Positions 27,193 to 36,930 are shown, counted from the first letter of the stretch. The stretch: DNA of 64,000 bases from Sphaerisporangium melleum (GCF_014646695.1 NZ_BMNT01000029.1:62001-126000); one strand, 5' to 3'. Translations and numbers: made by a program. Notes: generated by a model from the letters alone, not told the origin.

Positions 27193-27645
27193 TCAGGCTA
27201 GGTGTGGCGCTCCGGCGGGCGCTTCTCGATTCCTGACCGGTCTGGTGACCTGCTTGGCCAGGCACGAGGGCAGCCCTGCCGCCGCGCTCGCCGCGCGGCG
27301 CCGGTAGACGCTCGGCGGCATGCCCACCAGTTCGGTGAAGCGTGTGCTGAAGGTGCCCAGGGAGGAGCAGCCGACCGCGAAGCAGACGTCGGTCACGTTC
27401 AGGTCGCCGCGGGCCAGCAGTGCCATCGCGCGTTCGATGCGCCGGGTCATCAGGTATCCGTACGGCGACTCTCCGTACGCCCGGCGGAACTCGCGGCTCA
27501 GGTGTCCGGCTGACATGTGCTCGCCGCGGGCCAGTGCCTCGATGTTGAGCGGCCGGGCGTACTCCCGGTCGATGCGGTCGCGGATGCGCCGCAGCCGTGC
27601 GAGGTCGTCCAGGCGTCGTGCCTCGATGCCGTTCGTGCTGGTCAC
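27193..27645 (-). CDS. AraC-family regulator
   Basis: This 150-residue AraC-type regulator consists mostly of the double HTH domain: LARGEHMSAGHLSREFRRAYGE (first HTH, in part) and GDLNVTDVCFAVGCSSLGTF with FTELVGMPPSVYRRR (second). It has almost no ligand domain, only a short N-terminal helix. GTG 27645 is chosen over an upstream in-frame start because similarity begins there. It precedes the VOC gene by 5 bp, which it probably regulates. Confidence 0.88.
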   Translation of the reverse strand: MTSTNGIEARRLDDLARLRRIRDRIDREYARPLNIEALARGEHMSAGHLSREFRRAYGESPYGYLMTRRIERAMALLARGDLNVTDVCFAVGCSSLGTFSTRFTELVGMPPSVYRRRAASAAAGLPSCLAKQVTRPVRNREAPAGAPHLA

Positions 27646-27802
27646 CTGAGAAATCGTGCCACATGGTACGGCCTGCTGAGTCGGCGAGCCGGTGCGCTGG
27701 GCCGGCCGGCTCCAAAGCATGGCGGGGTGGGTGATTCGGACGGGTCTGCGGCGGGCCGGGCATCGGTGTGTGAATCGGTGGGGCTTGCCGCGTTGCCGGG
27801 TG

Positions 27803-28537
27803 TCAGGGGGTGGGGGGTGGGGCGAGCATGGCGGTGGTGGCCTCGTCGACGATGTCGCGCATGGCGCGTTCGGCGGCTTCGGGGTCGCCGGCCTGTACGG
27901 CCTGGGCGACTTCGGCGTGGCGGCGGATGGCGGCGGGTTCGGGGTGGGCGGGCATGAGGTGGTGGCGGGTGCGTCCGGCGAGTACTTCGGTGACCACGCC
28001 GGCGAGCGCGGCGAGCATCTCGTTGCCCGAGGCCTGCAGCAGGGTGGTGTGGAAGGCGATGTCGGCCTGCAGGTAGGCCGCCAGGTCGCCGGCCCTGCCG
28101 TGGACGGCCATGCTCATGACCGCGCCGGTGAGCAGGCCGCACTGCTCGGGGGTGGCGTTGCGGGCGGCCAGGGCGGCGGCGACCGGTTCGACGCCGCGGC
28201 GTAGCTGGCCGAGTGAGCGGAGCTGGTCTTCGCGGTCGCCGGCCTGCAGTCTCCAGCGGATGACGCGGGGGTCGAACAGGTTCCATCGGTCGCGGGGGGT
28301 GACGGTGACGCCGACGCGGCGCCGGCTGGTGAGCAGGCCCATCGATTCCAGGACGCGGATGGCCTCGCGGACCACCGAGCGGGAGACGCCGAAGTGTTCT
28401 TCGAGCTGTTCGATGCGCAGGGTGTGGCCGGCGGGGAGTTCGCCGGAGGCGATGCGCAGGCCGAGGCCGTCCAGGAGGGTGCCGTGTAGTCCTGGTTTGG
28501 TCTGGTCTTTGGCTCCCACGGCGGTCAATCCTGCCAT
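27803..28537 (-). CDS. GntR/FadR-family regulator of gluconate use
   Basis: This 244-residue GntR-family repressor has an N-terminal wHTH (RIEQLEEHFGVSRSVVREAI, then LESMGLLTSRRRVGV) and a C-terminal all-helical FCD domain (residues ~95-225) with metal-ligand candidates in DIAFHTTLLQASGNEML and HAEVAQAV. It is divergent from gntK-gntP, so it is most likely the gluconate-responsive repressor. The 117-bp gap contains a small palindrome at 28562-28575. Confidence 0.9.
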   Translation of the reverse strand: MAGLTAVGAKDQTKPGLHGTLLDGLGLRIASGELPAGHTLRIEQLEEHFGVSRSVVREAIRVLESMGLLTSRRRVGVTVTPRDRWNLFDPRVIRWRLQAGDREDQLRSLGQLRRGVEPVAAALAARNATPEQCGLLTGAVMSMAVHGRAGDLAAYLQADIAFHTTLLQASGNEMLAALAGVVTEVLAGRTRHHLMPAHPEPAAIRRHAEVAQAVQAGDPEAAERAMRDIVDEATTAMLAPPPTP

Positions 28538-28561
28538 GGTGTGCTGGAAGATCCGCCCCTG

Positions 28562-28575
28562 AGACCAAAAGGTCT
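28562..28575. promoter_or_regulatory. Putative GntR operator
   Basis: AGACC-AAAA-GGTCT is a perfect inverted repeat 25 bp from the gntR start and 80 bp from the gntK start, in an AT-rich stretch (28562-28615) that should contain both promoters. Confidence 0.5.
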
Positions 28576-28654
28576 GATTAATCGGTCATTACCTCTTGAT
28601 TACGGCATATCAGTCATGACAGGCTGTGCGGCAGCCCCGTCGAGAGGTCCGTCA

Positions 28655-29254
28655 ATGAACCCCGCAGATCCCTCGCCCCCGGCTTCCCCCGGCGCCGCAG
28701 GGCAAACCCGCGCCGAGGCCGGGACGGCGCCGCTGCTGGTCGTCATGGGGGTCACCGGATCGGGCAAGACCACGGTCGGCCAGGCCCTGGCCGACCGGCT
28801 CGGGCTGCCGTTCGCCGACGCCGACGACTTCCACAGCCCGGCCAGCGTCGCCAAGATGACCGCCGGGATCCCGCTGGACGACGACGACCGCATGCCGTGG
28901 CTGCGGGCCATCGGCGCCTGGCTGGCCGACCACGCCGCCGGCGGCGCCGTGGTCAGCTGCTCGGCGCTCAAGCGGTCCTACCGCGACGTGCTGCGCGCCG
29001 CCGCGCCGCCGGCCTGCTTCGTCCACCTGGCCGGCGACCGGGAGGTCGTACGCCGGAGGGTGGCCGGCCGGCCCGGGCACTTCATGCCCGCCTCGCTGGT
29101 CGACTCCCAGTACGCCGCCCTGCAGCCGCTGCAGGACGACGAGCGCGGCGTGGTGCTCGATTTCACCCGTGGCGTCGAGCAACTGGTGGAGGACTACCTG
29201 GCCGCCGCCTGTCCCGCGGATCTTCCCGGCCCCCCGCGGGCACCGGAGAGATGA
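28655..29254 (+). CDS. gntK: Gluconokinase
   Basis: This 199-residue cytoplasmic kinase phosphorylates gluconate to 6-phosphogluconate, feeding the pentose phosphate pathway. Walker A is GVTGSGKTT; DADDFHS, KMTAGIPLDDDDRMPWL and VSCSALKRSYRDVLR are GntK hallmarks. The ~30-residue proline/alanine-rich N-terminus before PLLVVMG is longer than usual. ATG 28655 has GAGAGG upstream. The stop overlaps the region just before the permease start, so the two are co-translated. Confidence 0.93.
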   Translation: MNPADPSPPASPGAAGQTRAEAGTAPLLVVMGVTGSGKTTVGQALADRLGLPFADADDFHSPASVAKMTAGIPLDDDDRMPWLRAIGAWLADHAAGGAVVSCSALKRSYRDVLRAAAPPACFVHLAGDREVVRRRVAGRPGHFMPASLVDSQYAALQPLQDDERGVVLDFTRGVEQLVEDYLAAACPADLPGPPRAPER

Positions 29255-29255
29255 G

Positions 29256-30632
29256 ATGAGCCCCACATCGCTCGCGCTGGCCCCCGCCGGCGCGGCCGTC
29301 GCCGCCGGGCGCCTGCTGCCGGCGGCGCTGGTCGGCATCGCGCTGATCGTCGTGTTGATCACGCGGTTCAAACTGCACCCGTTCCTCAGTCTCACCCTGG
29401 GCTCGCTGGCCGTCGGCGCCGTCGCCGGTCTGCCCATGACCGAGGTGATCGGCAGTTTCACCACCGGCTTCGGCTCCACCGCGGCCGGTGTGGGCACCTT
29501 GATCGCGCTCGGCGCCATGTTCGGCCGGCTGCTGGCCGACTCCGGCGGTGCCGGGCAGATCGTCGACACCATCGTCGGCCGCTCCAGTGCCCGTTCCCTG
29601 CCCTGGGCGATGGCCGCGGTGGGCGCCATCATCGGCCTGCCGATGTTCTTCGAGATCGGACTCGTGCTGCTGATGCCGGTGATCTTCCTGGTGTCGCGCC
29701 GCTCAGGTCTGTCGCTGGTCAAGATCGGCATTCCGGCGCTGGCCGGCCTGTCGGTCATGCACGGCCTGGTGCCGCCGCACCCTGGACCGCTGGCCGCCAT
29801 CGACGCCCTCAAGGCCGACCTCGGCCTCACCCTGGTGCTCGGCGTGCTGGTCGCCCTGCCCACCGTGGCCGTCGCCGGGCCGCTGCTGGCCCGCTACGCC
29901 GCCCGCTGGGTGCAGGTGCCCGCGCCGGAGCTGTACGATTCCGAGCCGGGCGAGCCCGACGCCCGCCGGCCCTCCTTCGCCCGCACCGTGGCCACCGTGC
30001 TGCTGCCGGTGGTGCTGATGATGGGCAAGGCCGTGGCCGATCTGGTCGCCGCCGAGGGCGCGTTGGCCCGTTCGGTGCTGGACTTCCTCGGCACGCCGCT
30101 GGTGGCCCTGCTCATCGCGGTCATCGTCGCCATCTTCACCCTGGGCCGCGGCGGCGCCATGGACCGCAAGGCGATCACCGCCTCGCTGGAGAACTCACTG
30201 CCGCCGATCGCCGGGATCCTGCTGATCGTCGCGGCCGGTGGCGGGTTCAAGCAGACGCTGGTGGACTCCGGCATCGGCAAGCTGGTGGCCGACTGGGTGC
30301 AGAGCAGCGGCCTTTCGGTGCTGCTGCTGGCCTGGCTGGTCGCGGTGCTGATCCGCCTGGCCACCGGGTCGGCCACGGTGGCCACCGTCACCGCCTCGGG
30401 CATCCTGGCCCCCCTGGTCCCCGCCCTGGGCACCGGGGAGACCTCGCTTCTGGTGCTCGCGATCGGCGCGGGGTCGCTGTTCTTCTCACACGTCAACGAC
30501 GCCGGGTTCTGGCTGGTGAAGGAGTACTTCGGGCTGAGCGTCGGCCAGAACATCAAGACGTGGTCGGTGATGGAGACGGTGATCTCGGTGGTCGGCCTGG
30601 TGCTGGTGCTGGCACTGGACCTGGTCGTCTGA
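29256..30632 (+). CDS. gntP: Gluconate:proton symporter (GntP family)
   Basis: This 458-residue membrane permease of the GntP family imports gluconate or related sugar acids with H+. It has 12-14 helices and family features such as GFGSTAAGVGTLIALGAMFG, GLPMFFEIGLVLLMP, SVMHGLVPPHPGPLAA and FSHVNDAGFWLVKEYF. GGAGAG lies 6 bases before the ATG, which starts one base after the gntK stop. The cluster regulator-kinase-permease is complete for gluconate uptake and entry into the pentose phosphate route. Confidence 0.94.
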   Translation: MSPTSLALAPAGAAVAAGRLLPAALVGIALIVVLITRFKLHPFLSLTLGSLAVGAVAGLPMTEVIGSFTTGFGSTAAGVGTLIALGAMFGRLLADSGGAGQIVDTIVGRSSARSLPWAMAAVGAIIGLPMFFEIGLVLLMPVIFLVSRRSGLSLVKIGIPALAGLSVMHGLVPPHPGPLAAIDALKADLGLTLVLGVLVALPTVAVAGPLLARYAARWVQVPAPELYDSEPGEPDARRPSFARTVATVLLPVVLMMGKAVADLVAAEGALARSVLDFLGTPLVALLIAVIVAIFTLGRGGAMDRKAITASLENSLPPIAGILLIVAAGGGFKQTLVDSGIGKLVADWVQSSGLSVLLLAWLVAVLIRLATGSATVATVTASGILAPLVPALGTGETSLLVLAIGAGSLFFSHVNDAGFWLVKEYFGLSVGQNIKTWSVMETVISVVGLVLVLALDLVV

Positions 30633-30685
30633 CCGCAGGCCACTCCCCCGGCTCCGTCCCGGCACACCAGCAGGTGTCGATGGGG

Positions 30686-31417
30686 TCAGGCGCTCGCGGG
30701 TGACAGCAGGCCGGGCAGGTCGGCGAGCCGTTCGATGCGGAGCACCGCCTCGTCCGCCGTCGGCGAGGGTCCCCCGGTGACGAAGTCGACGCCGCGGTCC
30801 AGCCAGATGCCGGTGAGCCCGGCGAGGGTGGCCGCGTGCACGTCGCTTTCCAGCATGTCGCCGACGTTGACCGCCCTGGCGGGGCCGGTCCGCATCCACC
30901 GGCAGGCGGCGGCGTAGGCGGCGGGCTTGGCCACACCGAGCTCGGCCGGGGTCAGGACGGCTTCGAAGTGGTCCAGCAGGCCGAAGCGGGCGAGCTTGGC
31001 GCGCTGCTGCTCGGGGTCGCCGTTGGTGAGAACGGCCAGGCGCGGTGGGCGGGGAAGCCGTTTCAGGTCCTCCAGGCAGGGCCGGACGTCGGGGTAGCAC
31101 CGCCAGGACCGCTCGAACACGGTGAGGTAGCGCTCGGCGATCCAGGCGTCCAGCAGGGCGGGGCTTTGCGGGACCGGCTCGCCGAGCATCGGCAGGAAGG
31201 AACGGAGCCTGCGCCGGTGGTGCTCGGCGAAGGAGCACCGGCCGGCCAGGTATTCGCGCATGTGGCGCGCCTCGAGGGTCCACCACAAGGTCATCAGTTC
31301 CTCGGGGGGAGCCGTCGCGTTCGGCGCGGCCTGGACGATCTGGCCGATCGCCTCCCAGACAGCGCTCCGGTGATCGACCAGGGTGCCGTCCAGGTCGAAG
31401 AAGACCACATCCGTCAT
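30686..31417 (-). CDS. HAD-superfamily hydrolase
   Basis: This 243-residue phosphatase-type HAD protein has motif I FFDLDGTLVDH, motif II LTNGD, motif III lysine in VAKPAAYAAA and motif IV GDMLESDVHAATLAG. The cap is inserted between motifs I and II (helical, residues ~15-90), as in YjjG/pyrimidine 5'-nucleotidase and phosphoglycolate phosphatase relatives. The substrate is not predictable. It is convergent with gntP across a 53-bp gap without a clear terminator. Confidence 0.9.
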   Translation of the reverse strand: MTDVVFFDLDGTLVDHRSAVWEAIGQIVQAAPNATAPPEELMTLWWTLEARHMREYLAGRCSFAEHHRRRLRSFLPMLGEPVPQSPALLDAWIAERYLTVFERSWRCYPDVRPCLEDLKRLPRPPRLAVLTNGDPEQQRAKLARFGLLDHFEAVLTPAELGVAKPAAYAAACRWMRTGPARAVNVGDMLESDVHAATLAGLTGIWLDRGVDFVTGGPSPTADEAVLRIERLADLPGLLSPASA

Positions 31418-31688
31418 GGGGTGATCATCTCGTGGTGCTCGCCCTGATTCCACAGGGGGCCGCGGCATCTGGGCGCCGGTCCGGCGGAGCGCGGTGCGGG
31501 GTGGCGCCCGGCGGCGAGGGGGTGCCTGTCACCTGGCCGAGCCGGGATCCGCGCGAGGAGTCGTGAGGCGAGGAGGCCGATCAAGCATTTACCCGCCTGT
31601 CGGCGTGGGGGTCGGCGGGAGAGGGGACTCTCCGGTGCAGCGCGGGTGCGTGCGGCGAAACCTGACAATCGGGCAAAACGGAGATATC

Positions 31689-32462
31689 GTGGAAGATCAA
31701 CGAGGGCCGGCGGTCAGCCGCCGTGACCTGCTCAGCCTGTCCACCGTCGCACTGGCCGGCGCCGTGCCCCTCGCCGTCCATCCCGGGTCCGGCGCCCCGG
31801 CGCTCGCGGCGGTGTCCCCTTCGCAGGCCCGCGGGCACGAACCGGAGGAGACGCCGGCCGAAGACCTCATGCACGAGCACGGGGTGCTGAAGCGGATCCT
31901 GCTGGTGTACCGGGAGGGGATCCGGCGGATCCGGCGCGGTGAGCAGGTGCCCGCCCAGCCGTTGCACGCCGGGGCCCGCGTCGTGCGCGACTTCATCGAA
32001 GGCCACCACGAGCGCCTGGAGGAGAAGTACGTCTTCCCCCGCCTGGTCAAGGCCGGCCAGCTGCGCCACACGATCACGGTCCTGTGCCTGCAGCACAAGC
32101 GGGGACGCGAACTGACCGGCCGCATCCTGGCCGCCACCCGCCATTCCCGGGCCTCGGCCCATCAGCGCAACGCCCTGGTCTCCGACATGGCGGCCTTCAT
32201 CCGCATGTACGAGCCGCACGAGGCCAGGGAGGACACCGTGGTGTTCCCCGCCTTCCGCAAGGTGACGCCCGCCGGGCAGTACGCCCGGCTGGGCGAGATC
32301 TTCGAGGCCGAGGAGCGCCGTCGTTTCGGGCCGCGCGGGTTCACCGTCCTGGTCCATCGGGTCGCCGACATGGAACGGGCGCTGCACATCCACGACCTGG
32401 CCCGCTTCACCCCGCCGAAGTCGTCCGCCCGCACCTCACGCGGATCCGCCCCGGCCCGCTGA
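31689..32462 (+). CDS. Tat-exported hemerythrin-domain protein
   Basis: This 257-residue protein has a twin-arginine signal at its N-terminus (SRRDLLSLSTVALAGAVPLA, with probable cleavage after ALA near residue 42) followed by a hemerythrin fold. Probable diiron ligands are in MHEHGVLKRIL, FIEGHHERLEEKYVFP, LQHKRGRE and YEPHEAREDTVVFPAF. GTG 31689 follows a GGAG. Export by Tat implies that the iron site is filled in the cytoplasm. The role may be oxygen, NO or iron handling at the cell surface; relatives are annotated only by domain. Confidence 0.85.
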   Translation: MEDQRGPAVSRRDLLSLSTVALAGAVPLAVHPGSGAPALAAVSPSQARGHEPEETPAEDLMHEHGVLKRILLVYREGIRRIRRGEQVPAQPLHAGARVVRDFIEGHHERLEEKYVFPRLVKAGQLRHTITVLCLQHKRGRELTGRILAATRHSRASAHQRNALVSDMAAFIRMYEPHEAREDTVVFPAFRKVTPAGQYARLGEIFEAEERRRFGPRGFTVLVHRVADMERALHIHDLARFTPPKSSARTSRGSAPAR

Positions 32463-32502
32463 CCTCCCGCGTTCTCCCCCGTGAAGGCCGCGCGGGCGCG
32501 GG

Positions 32503-34818
32503 TCAGTGCTGCCAGGTCCAGTCGCGGATCTCGGGCAGGTCCTCGCCGTACTCGCGGGTGTGGGCACGGGCCCGGGTGCGCGCGTCGGTCATCTCCTGGC
32601 GCAGGTGGCCGCAGCGTTCCGACAGGCCGGGTACGCGGTCGATGACGTCCATGACCAGGTGGAAGCGGTCGATGTCGTTCATCATGGCCATGTCGAACGG
32701 CGTGGTGGTGGTGCCCTCCTCCTTGTAGCCGCGCACGTGCAGGTTCTCGTGCCCGTGGCGGCGGTAGGTCAGGCGGTGGATCAGCCATGGGTAGCCGTGG
32801 AAGTTGAAGATGACCGGTTTGTCGGTGGTGAACAGGGCGTCGAAGGCGGTGTCGGTCAGCCCGTGGGGGTGCTCGGAGTCCGGTTGCAGGCGCATCAGGT
32901 CCACGACGTTGACCACGCGCACCTTCAACTCCGGCAGGTGGCGTCGCAGCAGGTCGGCGGCGGCCAGCGTCTCCAGGGTGGGGACGTCCCCGGCGCAGGC
33001 GAGCACGACGTCCGGCTCATGGCCCTGGTCGCTGGAGGCCCATTGCAGGATGCCCAGGCCCCGGGTGCAGTGCAGGATGGCGTCGTCCATCGACATCAGG
33101 TCCAGCACCGGCTGCTTGCCGGCGATGACGACGTTGACGTAGTCGTGCGAGCGCAGGCAGTGGTCGGCCACCGACAGCAGGGTGTTGGCGTCCGGCGGCA
33201 GGTAGACCCGTACCACGGTCGCCTTCTTGTTGACCACCACGTCCAGGAACCCGGGGTCCTGGTGGCTGAAGCCGTTGTGGTCCTGGCGCCACACATGCGA
33301 GCTGAGCAGGTAGTTGAGCGAGGCGATCGGGCGCCGCCAGGGGATCTTGCGGCAGGCCTCCAGCCACTTGGCGTGCTGGTTGAACATCGCGTCGATGATG
33401 TGGATGAACGCCTCATAGGAGGTGAACAGTCCGTGGCGGCCGGTGAGCAGGTAGCCCTCCAGCCAGCCCTGGCACAGGTGCTCGCTGAGCACCTCCATGA
33501 CCCGGCCGTCGGTGGTGATGTGCTCGTCGGTGGGCAGCTGCCCGGCCTGCCACACCCGGCCGGTGACCTCGAAGGCCGCGCCGAGCCGGTTGGAGGCGAC
33601 CTCGTCGGGGCCGAGGAGGCGGAAGTCGCGGGGGTTTGCGGCGATGACGTCGCGGATGAAGCCGCCGAGCTGGCGGGTGGGCTCGGTGGTGCAGGTGGCC
33701 GGCGCCTTGACCTCGGTGGCGTAGTCGCGGAAGTCGGGCAGCTTGAGCGGGTCGAGCAGTTCGCCGCCGTTGGCGTGCGGGTTGGCGCTCATGCGGCGCG
33801 GCCCGTCGGGCACGATGGCGGTGACCTCGGGCAGGGGCCGGCCGTGCTCGTCGAACAGTTCGCCGGGACGGTAGGAGCGCATCCAGCGCTCCAGCTCGGC
33901 GAGCTTGCCGGGGTCGTCGCGTACCGCCGACAGCGGCACCTGGTGCGAGCGCCAGGTGCCCTCGACCGGCAGGCCGTCGACCTGCCGGGGGCCGGTCCAG
34001 CCCTTGGGGGACCGCAGGACGATCATCGGCCAGCGCGGGTCGTCACCGGCCTTGACCTCGGCGATCTGGTCGAAGACCACCTCCAGGGTGTCGGCCATGA
34101 GCCGGTGCATGACGGCGGGGTCGTCGCCGGAGACGATGTGCGGGCGGTAGCCGTAGCCCTCCATGAGCTTGATCAGCTCGGTCTCGGGGATGCGGGCGAG
34201 CACGGTCGGATTGGCGATCTTGTAGCCGTTCAGGTGCAGGATCGGCAGTACGGCGCCGTCCCGCGCGGGGTTGAGGAACTTGTTGGAGTGCCAGCTGGTG
34301 GCGAGCGGGCCGGTCTCGGCCTCGCCGTCGCCGACGACGCAGGCGACCACCAGGCCGGGGTTGTCGAACGCGGCGCCGTAGGCGTGGGCCAGGGAGTAGC
34401 CGAGTTCGCCGCCCTCGTGGATGGAGCCGGGCGTCTCGGGGGCCACGTGGCTGGGGATGCCGCCGGGGAAGGAGAACTGCCGGAACAGCCGGCGCATGCC
34501 CTCGGCGTCCCTGGACACCTCGGGGTAGACCTGCGAGTAGGTGCCCTCCAGCCAGGCGAGCGCGACCGCGGCCGGGCCGCCGTGCCCGGGGCCCGCGATG
34601 TAGATCATGTCCTGGTCGCGCTGCCGGATCATCCGGTTGAGGTGGGCGAAACAGAAGTTCAGCCCGGGGGTGGTGCCCCAGTGGCCGAGCAGGCGGGGCT
34701 TGATGTGCTCGGGCAGCAGGGGCTCGGTCAGCAGGGGGTTGTCCAGCAGGTAGATCTGCCCGACCGACAGGTAGTTGGCGGCACGCCAGAAGGCATCGAC
34801 TCGCTCAAGCTCGTTCAT
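32503..34818 (-). CDS. xfp: Phosphoketolase (xylulose-5-P/fructose-6-P)
   Basis: This 771-residue ThDP enzyme splits xylulose-5-phosphate (and often fructose-6-phosphate) into acetyl phosphate and an aldose phosphate. Hallmarks are [33 protein letters not shown] (phosphoketolase signature), [11 protein letters not shown] (ThDP motif), SHQDPGFLD and [13 protein letters not shown]. The length is normal. It lies 49 bp downstream of the OhrR-type gene on the same strand, an odd pairing that may place it on a peroxide-responsive transcript. With gntK and poxB it suggests flexible routes to acetyl-P or acetate. Confidence 0.96.
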   Translation of the reverse strand: MNELERVDAFWRAANYLSVGQIYLLDNPLLTEPLLPEHIKPRLLGHWGTTPGLNFCFAHLNRMIRQRDQDMIYIAGPGHGGPAAVALAWLEGTYSQVYPEVSRDAEGMRRLFRQFSFPGGIPSHVAPETPGSIHEGGELGYSLAHAYGAAFDNPGLVVACVVGDGEAETGPLATSWHSNKFLNPARDGAVLPILHLNGYKIANPTVLARIPETELIKLMEGYGYRPHIVSGDDPAVMHRLMADTLEVVFDQIAEVKAGDDPRWPMIVLRSPKGWTGPRQVDGLPVEGTWRSHQVPLSAVRDDPGKLAELERWMRSYRPGELFDEHGRPLPEVTAIVPDGPRRMSANPHANGGELLDPLKLPDFRDYATEVKAPATCTTEPTRQLGGFIRDVIAANPRDFRLLGPDEVASNRLGAAFEVTGRVWQAGQLPTDEHITTDGRVMEVLSEHLCQGWLEGYLLTGRHGLFTSYEAFIHIIDAMFNQHAKWLEACRKIPWRRPIASLNYLLSSHVWRQDHNGFSHQDPGFLDVVVNKKATVVRVYLPPDANTLLSVADHCLRSHDYVNVVIAGKQPVLDLMSMDDAILHCTRGLGILQWASSDQGHEPDVVLACAGDVPTLETLAAADLLRRHLPELKVRVVNVVDLMRLQPDSEHPHGLTDTAFDALFTTDKPVIFNFHGYPWLIHRLTYRRHGHENLHVRGYKEEGTTTTPFDMAMMNDIDRFHLVMDVIDRVPGLSERCGHLRQEMTDARTRARAHTREYGEDLPEIRDWTWQH

Positions 34819-34867
34819 GGGTACGAGGGTTCCCGCTGGGGGGTGAGTAATCCAGTGCCGTTGGTCC

Positions 34868-35371
34868 CTAGGCGGCGGGCCCTGCGGGGGTGGTGGCGTC
34901 GGCGTCCGCGACGGCCAGGTCCAGCGAGGCGGTGACCCGGCCCAGCATGCGGCGCAGGTGCTCGGCCTCGGCGGCGTCCAGGCCGGAGGCGGCGTGGGCG
35001 CGTGCGGGCACCCGCTCTGCCCTGGCGCGCAGCGCGTGGCCCTGGCCGGTGAGCGCGACGCGTACCGACCGCTCGTCGTGCCGGTCGCGCTCGCGGCGGA
35101 CCAGGCCCGCGGCCTCCAGGCGCTTGAGCAGGGGGGACAGGGTGCCCGAGTCCAGTCGCAGGGCCCGGCCGAGTTGCTTGACGGTGGCGGCGGCCTCGCC
35201 GTTCGGCCCGGCGTCGGCGGCGCGGCTCCACAGCTCGAGCATCACCAGGTACTGCGGGTAGGTGAGGCCGAGGGCGGCCAGCTCGCGCCGGTAGAGGGCG
35301 TCCATCGCGCGGCAGGCGGCGTACATGGCGAAGCAGAGCTGCCCGTCCAGCCGCAGCAGGTCCTTTCCCAT
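34868..35371 (-). CDS. ohrR: OhrR-type MarR regulator of organic peroxide response
   Basis: This 167-residue MarR-family repressor has the OhrR N-terminal segment [20 protein letters not shown]13 matches the redox-sensing cysteine that is oxidised by organic hydroperoxides, and the Y in [13 protein letters not shown] is also conserved. The wing is [18 protein letters not shown] 35371 fits the family; an upstream GTG would add 17 unsupported residues. It is divergent from ohr with the palindrome TTGTGCACAA in the 84-bp gap. Confidence 0.9.
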   Translation of the reverse strand: MGKDLLRLDGQLCFAMYAACRAMDALYRRELAALGLTYPQYLVMLELWSRAADAGPNGEAAATVKQLGRALRLDSGTLSPLLKRLEAAGLVRRERDRHDERSVRVALTGQGHALRARAERVPARAHAASGLDAAEAEHLRRMLGRVTASLDLAVADADATTPAGPAA

Positions 35372-35389
35372 GCCGGCCAGTCTACCGCT

Positions 35390-35419
35390 TTGACAGCACC
35401 CAATTCGGTTGTGCACAAT
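35390..35419 (+). promoter_or_regulatory. ohr promoter with OhrR operator candidate
   Basis: A -35 TTGACA (35390-35395) and a -10-like CACAAT (35414-35419) are 18 bp apart. The perfect palindrome TTGTGCACAA (35409-35418) covers the -10 region, a good place for an OhrR dimer to block RNA polymerase. Confidence 0.55.
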
Positions 35420-35455
35420 CAAACGGTGTCACGTTCTCCTGGAAGGGCACCCATC

Positions 35456-35872
35456 ATGAGCACCGCGCTGTACACCGCCGTCGCCACCTCCTCGGGCCGG
35501 GACGGCCGCTCGGTCAGCTCCGACGGCCTGCTGGACGTCGGCCTCGCCGTCCCCAAGGCCCTCGGCGGTGACGGCAAGGGCACCAACCCCGAGCAGCTGT
35601 TCGCCGCCGGGTACTCCGCCTGCTTCGCCAGCGCCCTGTCCGCGGTCGCCAGGCAGACCGGGCAGGACGTGGGCGAGGCCGCGGTCACCGCCGAGGTGGG
35701 GCTGCACAAGGCCGAGGGCGGCACCTACGGCCTCAGCGTCACGCTGCGCGTCGAGCTGCCCTAGCACTTGCAGGGCGAGGCCGGCCGCACGCTGGTCGAG
35801 GCCGCCCACCAGGTCTGCCCCTACTCCAATGCCACCCGCGGGAACATCCCGGTGGAGCTGATCGTCGAGTAG
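35456..35872 (+). pseudogene. ohr: Organic hydroperoxide resistance protein gene with internal amber codon
   Basis: Ohr is a thiol peroxidase that reduces organic hydroperoxides with a peroxidatic and a resolving cysteine. The frame from ATG 35456 encodes a normal Ohr front half (TNPEQLFAAGYSACF with peroxidatic C56) but meets TAG at 35762-35764 (codon 103). Without it the same frame continues to the TAG at 35870-35872, giving 138 codons and including [15 protein letters not shown] with the resolving C121. The regulator and promoter look intact. As written, the product lacks C121 and is probably inactive. A C-to-T change of CAG is one explanation; a sequencing error is another. Confidence 0.85.
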
Positions 35873-36000
35873 CCGCCCCGGCCGCGCCTAAGCGCCCGGC
35901 GGGCCGTGCCGCCCGTGCCCGTTCCCGCCGCCTGGGACGGGCGGGCGGCGCGGGGAAAATGCGTTGCGGAAGTGTCGGTGGCCTTGGTTAGGGTCGCCTG

Positions 36001-36930
36001 GTGTCCCAACTACCTCTGATCCACGCGCGTGGCCTGGTGAAACGCTTCGGCGACTTCACCGCGGTCGACGGCATCGACGTGTCGGTCGCCCCCGGCGAGT
36101 CGTTCGGGTTCCTCGGCCCGAACGGCGCCGGCAAGTCCTCGACCATGCGGATGATCAGTTGCGTGTCGCTGCCGACGGCCGGCGAACTCCGCATCCTCGG
36201 CATGGACCCCGCCCGTGAGGGCACCCGCATCCGCGCCCGCCTCGGCGTGTGCCCCCAGCTGGACAACCTCGACTTCGACCTCAGTGTCCGGGAGAACCTC
36301 ACCACCTACGCCCGCTACTTCGGTATCGGCCGCAGGCAGGCCCGGGCGCGCGCCGAGGAGCTGCTGGAGTTCGTCCAGCTCGCCGACCGGGCCGGCGGAA
36401 AGGTCGAGCCGCTGTCGGGCGGCATGAAGCGCCGGCTCACCATCGCCCGCGCCATGGTCAACGACCCCGACATCATCCTGCTGGACGAGCCCACCACCGG
36501 CCTGGACCCCCAGGCCCGCCACCTGCTGTGGGAGCGGCTGTTCCAGCTCAAGCGGCGCGGCACCACCCTGGTGCTCACCACCCACTACATGGACGAGGCC
36601 GAGCAGTTGTGCGACCGGCTGGTGGTGATGGACGGCGGGCGCATCGTCGCCGAGGGCTCGCCCCGCTCGCTCATCCAGACCTACTCCACCCCCGAGGTGG
36701 TCGAGCTGCGCTTCGGCGACGAACGCCCCGCCGACGTGGCCGGCAAGCTCGCCGGGGCCGGTGAGCGCATCGACCCGCTGCCCGACCGCCTGCTGGTCTA
36801 CGCCGCCGACGGTGACGCCGCGGTGGCCGAGGTCCACCGCCGCGGGCTCACCCCCTCCAGTGTGCTGGTGCGCCGCTCCACCCTGGAGGACGTCTTCCTG
36901 CACCTCACCGGCCGGACGCTGGTCGACTGA
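36001..36930 (+). CDS. ABC exporter ATP-binding subunit (DrrA/NodI-like)
   Basis: This 309-residue ATPase has Walker A GPNGAGKSS, Q-loop CPQLDN, signature LSGGMKRRLTIARAM, Walker B IILLDEPTTGLDPQ and the switch His in LTTHYMDEAEQL. The ~80-residue C-terminal extension is typical of the DrrA/NodI drug and oligosaccharide exporter class. GTG 36001 is probably near the transcript start. Its stop overlaps the next gene's ATG, so the three ABC genes form a coupled operon. Confidence 0.93.
   Translation: MSQLPLIHARGLVKRFGDFTAVDGIDVSVAPGESFGFLGPNGAGKSSTMRMISCVSLPTAGELRILGMDPAREGTRIRARLGVCPQLDNLDFDLSVRENLTTYARYFGIGRRQARARAEELLEFVQLADRAGGKVEPLSGGMKRRLTIARAMVNDPDIILLDEPTTGLDPQARHLLWERLFQLKRRGTTLVLTTHYMDEAEQLCDRLVVMDGGRIVAEGSPRSLIQTYSTPEVVELRFGDERPADVAGKLAGAGERIDPLPDRLLVYAADGDAAVAEVHRRGLTPSSVLVRRSTLEDVFLHLTGRTLVD

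Noticed and set aside
35762-35764. Pyrrolysine insertion at the ohr UAG
   Set aside because: No pyrrolysine genes are visible and the position is not conserved as Lys-like; mutation or sequence error is simpler.
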